Source: Pontibacillus sp. HMF3514
GTDB taxonomy: Bacteria > Bacillota > Bacilli > Bacillales > BH030062
Assembly: GCF_009858175.1 (NCBI RefSeq)
Contig: NZ_CP047393.1
Coordinates: forward strand, 2,480,001 to 2,544,000
Direction: 5' to 3'
Length of the DNA stretch: 64,000 nucleotides
Shown: one piece after another, positions 63,096 to 64,000 of the stretch
How the letters are laid out: the number at the start of each line of letters is the position of its first letter
How positions within the stretch are numbered: position 1 is the first letter of the stretch
Program-made: the position numbers and the translations under genes
The notes under the pieces: generated by a model
The model's database searches: none
What the model was told of the DNA's origin: nothing
Seen by the model: the letters and a program-made list of their open reading frames with translations, nothing else

Positions 63096-64000
63096 TTAGT
63101 CTTCCTCTTTCATTATAGTATAATTATCGAGGAAATTCGTGTTAAAATCACCACTTCTAAATACTTCATGTTCCATCATCTTGCGGTGAAACGGAATTGT
63201 AGTATGAACCCCTGGACCTTCGATAACAAACTCATCAAGAGCTCGTTTCATACGATCCATCGCTTCTTCACGTGTATTTCCATACGTAATGAGTTTTGCC
63301 ACCATAGAATCATAATAAGGAGGAATCATCCAACCTGGATATGCAGCAGAATCTACTCGTACACCAAACCCACCTGGTGGTAAGTACATTTCAACACGGC
63401 CTGGAGTTGGCATGAAGTTCTTACTAGGATTCTCTGCGTTAATACGACATTCAATAGACCATCCTTCAAACTTAATTTCATCTTGTGTGAAGGATAGTTT
63501 TTCATTGTTTGCAATTCGAACCATTTCTTTAATGAGATCTACGCCCGTTACCATTTCAGTTACAGGGTGTTCAACCTGAATACGAGTATTCATTTCCATA
63601 AAGTAGAATCTACGCTGTTTCTTATCGAAAATGAATTCGACTGTACCGGCTCCAGAGTAATTTACTGCTTGAGCTGCTTTAACAGCTGCTTGCCCCATCT
63701 CTTCACGTAGTTCAGAGTCAATGGCTGGAGATGGTGTTTCCTCAATTAACTTCTGTAAACGACGTTGTATAGAACAATCACGCTCACCTAAGTGAATCGC
63801 ATTGCCATGGTTATCAGCAAGAATTTGGATTTCCACGTGTCTGAAATCTTCAATAAATTTCTCTAGATAAACACCTGGGTTACCGAAAGCTGTTTCTGCT
63901 TCTTTTTGTGTAACACGAATGCCTTTAATTAAATCTTCTTCCGTTCTAGCGACACGGATTCCTTTACCGCCACCACCAGCTGTTGCTTTGATAATGACAG
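63096..64000 (-). CDS. accC: Biotin carboxylase AccC, partial (5' end outside window)
   Basis: The minus-strand frame runs from the stop at 63096 to the right edge. It contains the ATP-grasp Gly-rich loop [13 protein letters not shown] right at the edge, then [46 protein letters not shown] and [13 protein letters not shown]. This is the biotin carboxylase subunit of acetyl-CoA carboxylase. About the first 150 residues are outside. yqhY follows 15 bp downstream. Confidence 0.95.
   Translation of the reverse strand, partial: VIIKATAGGGGKGIRVARTEEDLIKGIRVTQKEAETAFGNPGVYLEKFIEDFRHVEIQILADNHGNAIHLGERDCSIQRRLQKLIEETPSPAIDSELREEMGQAAVKAAQAVNYSGAGTVEFIFDKKQRRFYFMEMNTRIQVEHPVTEMVTGVDLIKEMVRIANNEKLSFTQDEIKFEGWSIECRINAENPSKNFMPTPGRVEMYLPPGGFGVRVDSAAYPGWMIPPYYDSMVAKLITYGNTREEAMDRMKRALDEFVIEGPGVHTTIPFHRKMMEHEVFRSGDFNTNFLDNYTIMKEED

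Overview
The window is a low-GC Firmicutes chromosome of the Bacillaceae type. Three things show this: the gene order spo0A-spoIVB-recN-ahrC-tlyA-dxs-ispA-xseB-xseA-folD-nusB-yqhY-accC, the complete bkd operon, and strong AGGAGG-type ribosome binding sites with frequent GTG/TTG starts. An OLE RNA beside its membrane partner OapA points to the halophilic, alkaliphilic or otherwise extremophilic side of the family (Halobacillus, Pontibacillus or Alkalihalobacillus-like). This placement is an inference from gene content. No rRNA, tRNA, CRISPR array, prophage or intact transposase was seen.

Region 1 (1-11060) is mixed accessory content. It holds a GNAT protein cut by the window edge, an MprF-C-like aminoacyl transferase, a YwaF-like membrane protein and a GlnK/GlnL-type two-component system divergent from a dicarboxylate/glutamate symporter. 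A TTTTGT-N4-TTTTAT direct repeat upstream of the symporter resembles a GlnL site. A ydcZ - crp/fnr - ydcZ operon, a CAP-domain protein, a YhfK-like SDR and a 53-residue protein follow.

Region 2 (11164-29330) is a polysaccharide-utilisation locus. A seven-gene operon with a near-perfect cre site encodes a solute-binding lipoprotein, two permeases, an unfamiliar winged-helix regulator, a sugar isomerase/epimerase, a Gfo/Idh/MocA dehydrogenase and a GH20-type hexosaminidase. It is divergent from a YesM/YesN-type two-component pair. A heparinase II/III-type protein, a large secreted GH18-like/FN3/DNRLRE protein, a DHDPS-family aldolase and an SDR without the usual catalytic Lys follow. The likely scheme is secreted depolymerisation, import of oligosaccharides through an ABC transporter lacking its own ATPase, cytoplasmic cleavage, then keto-sugar catabolism. 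The glycan is unknown but probably contains HexNAc and uronate.

Region 3 (29331-33688) holds a Spo0E-like small protein whose terminator has been split by a 983-bp transposase-less element with 9-bp target duplications. That element carries two inverted 120-bp palindromes. A VOC protein, a luciferase-like oxidoreductase and a zinc-ribbon membrane protein follow, and then a seven-unit array with 20-21 bp period.

Region 4 (33689-49088) is the branched-chain keto-acid operon bkdR-ptb-bcd-buk-lpdV-bkdAA-bkdAB-bkdB with a sigma-54 promoter before ptb. A DUF2627 protein, a DUF294/CBS/cNMP-binding protein with a coupled exonuclease, an aspartokinase and a DUF2680 protein complete it.

Region 5 (49180-64000) is core: sporulation (spo0A with two 0A boxes, spoIVB), recombination and arginine control (recN, argR), isoprenoid synthesis (dxs, ispA) enclosing oapA and OLE RNA, exonuclease VII, folD, nusB, an Asp23-family protein and the 3' part of accC. 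A second periodic array lies between spo0A and spoIVB. The most unusual content is OLE/OapA, the two 20-21 bp periodic arrays, the glycan locus and several palindromic repeat families.
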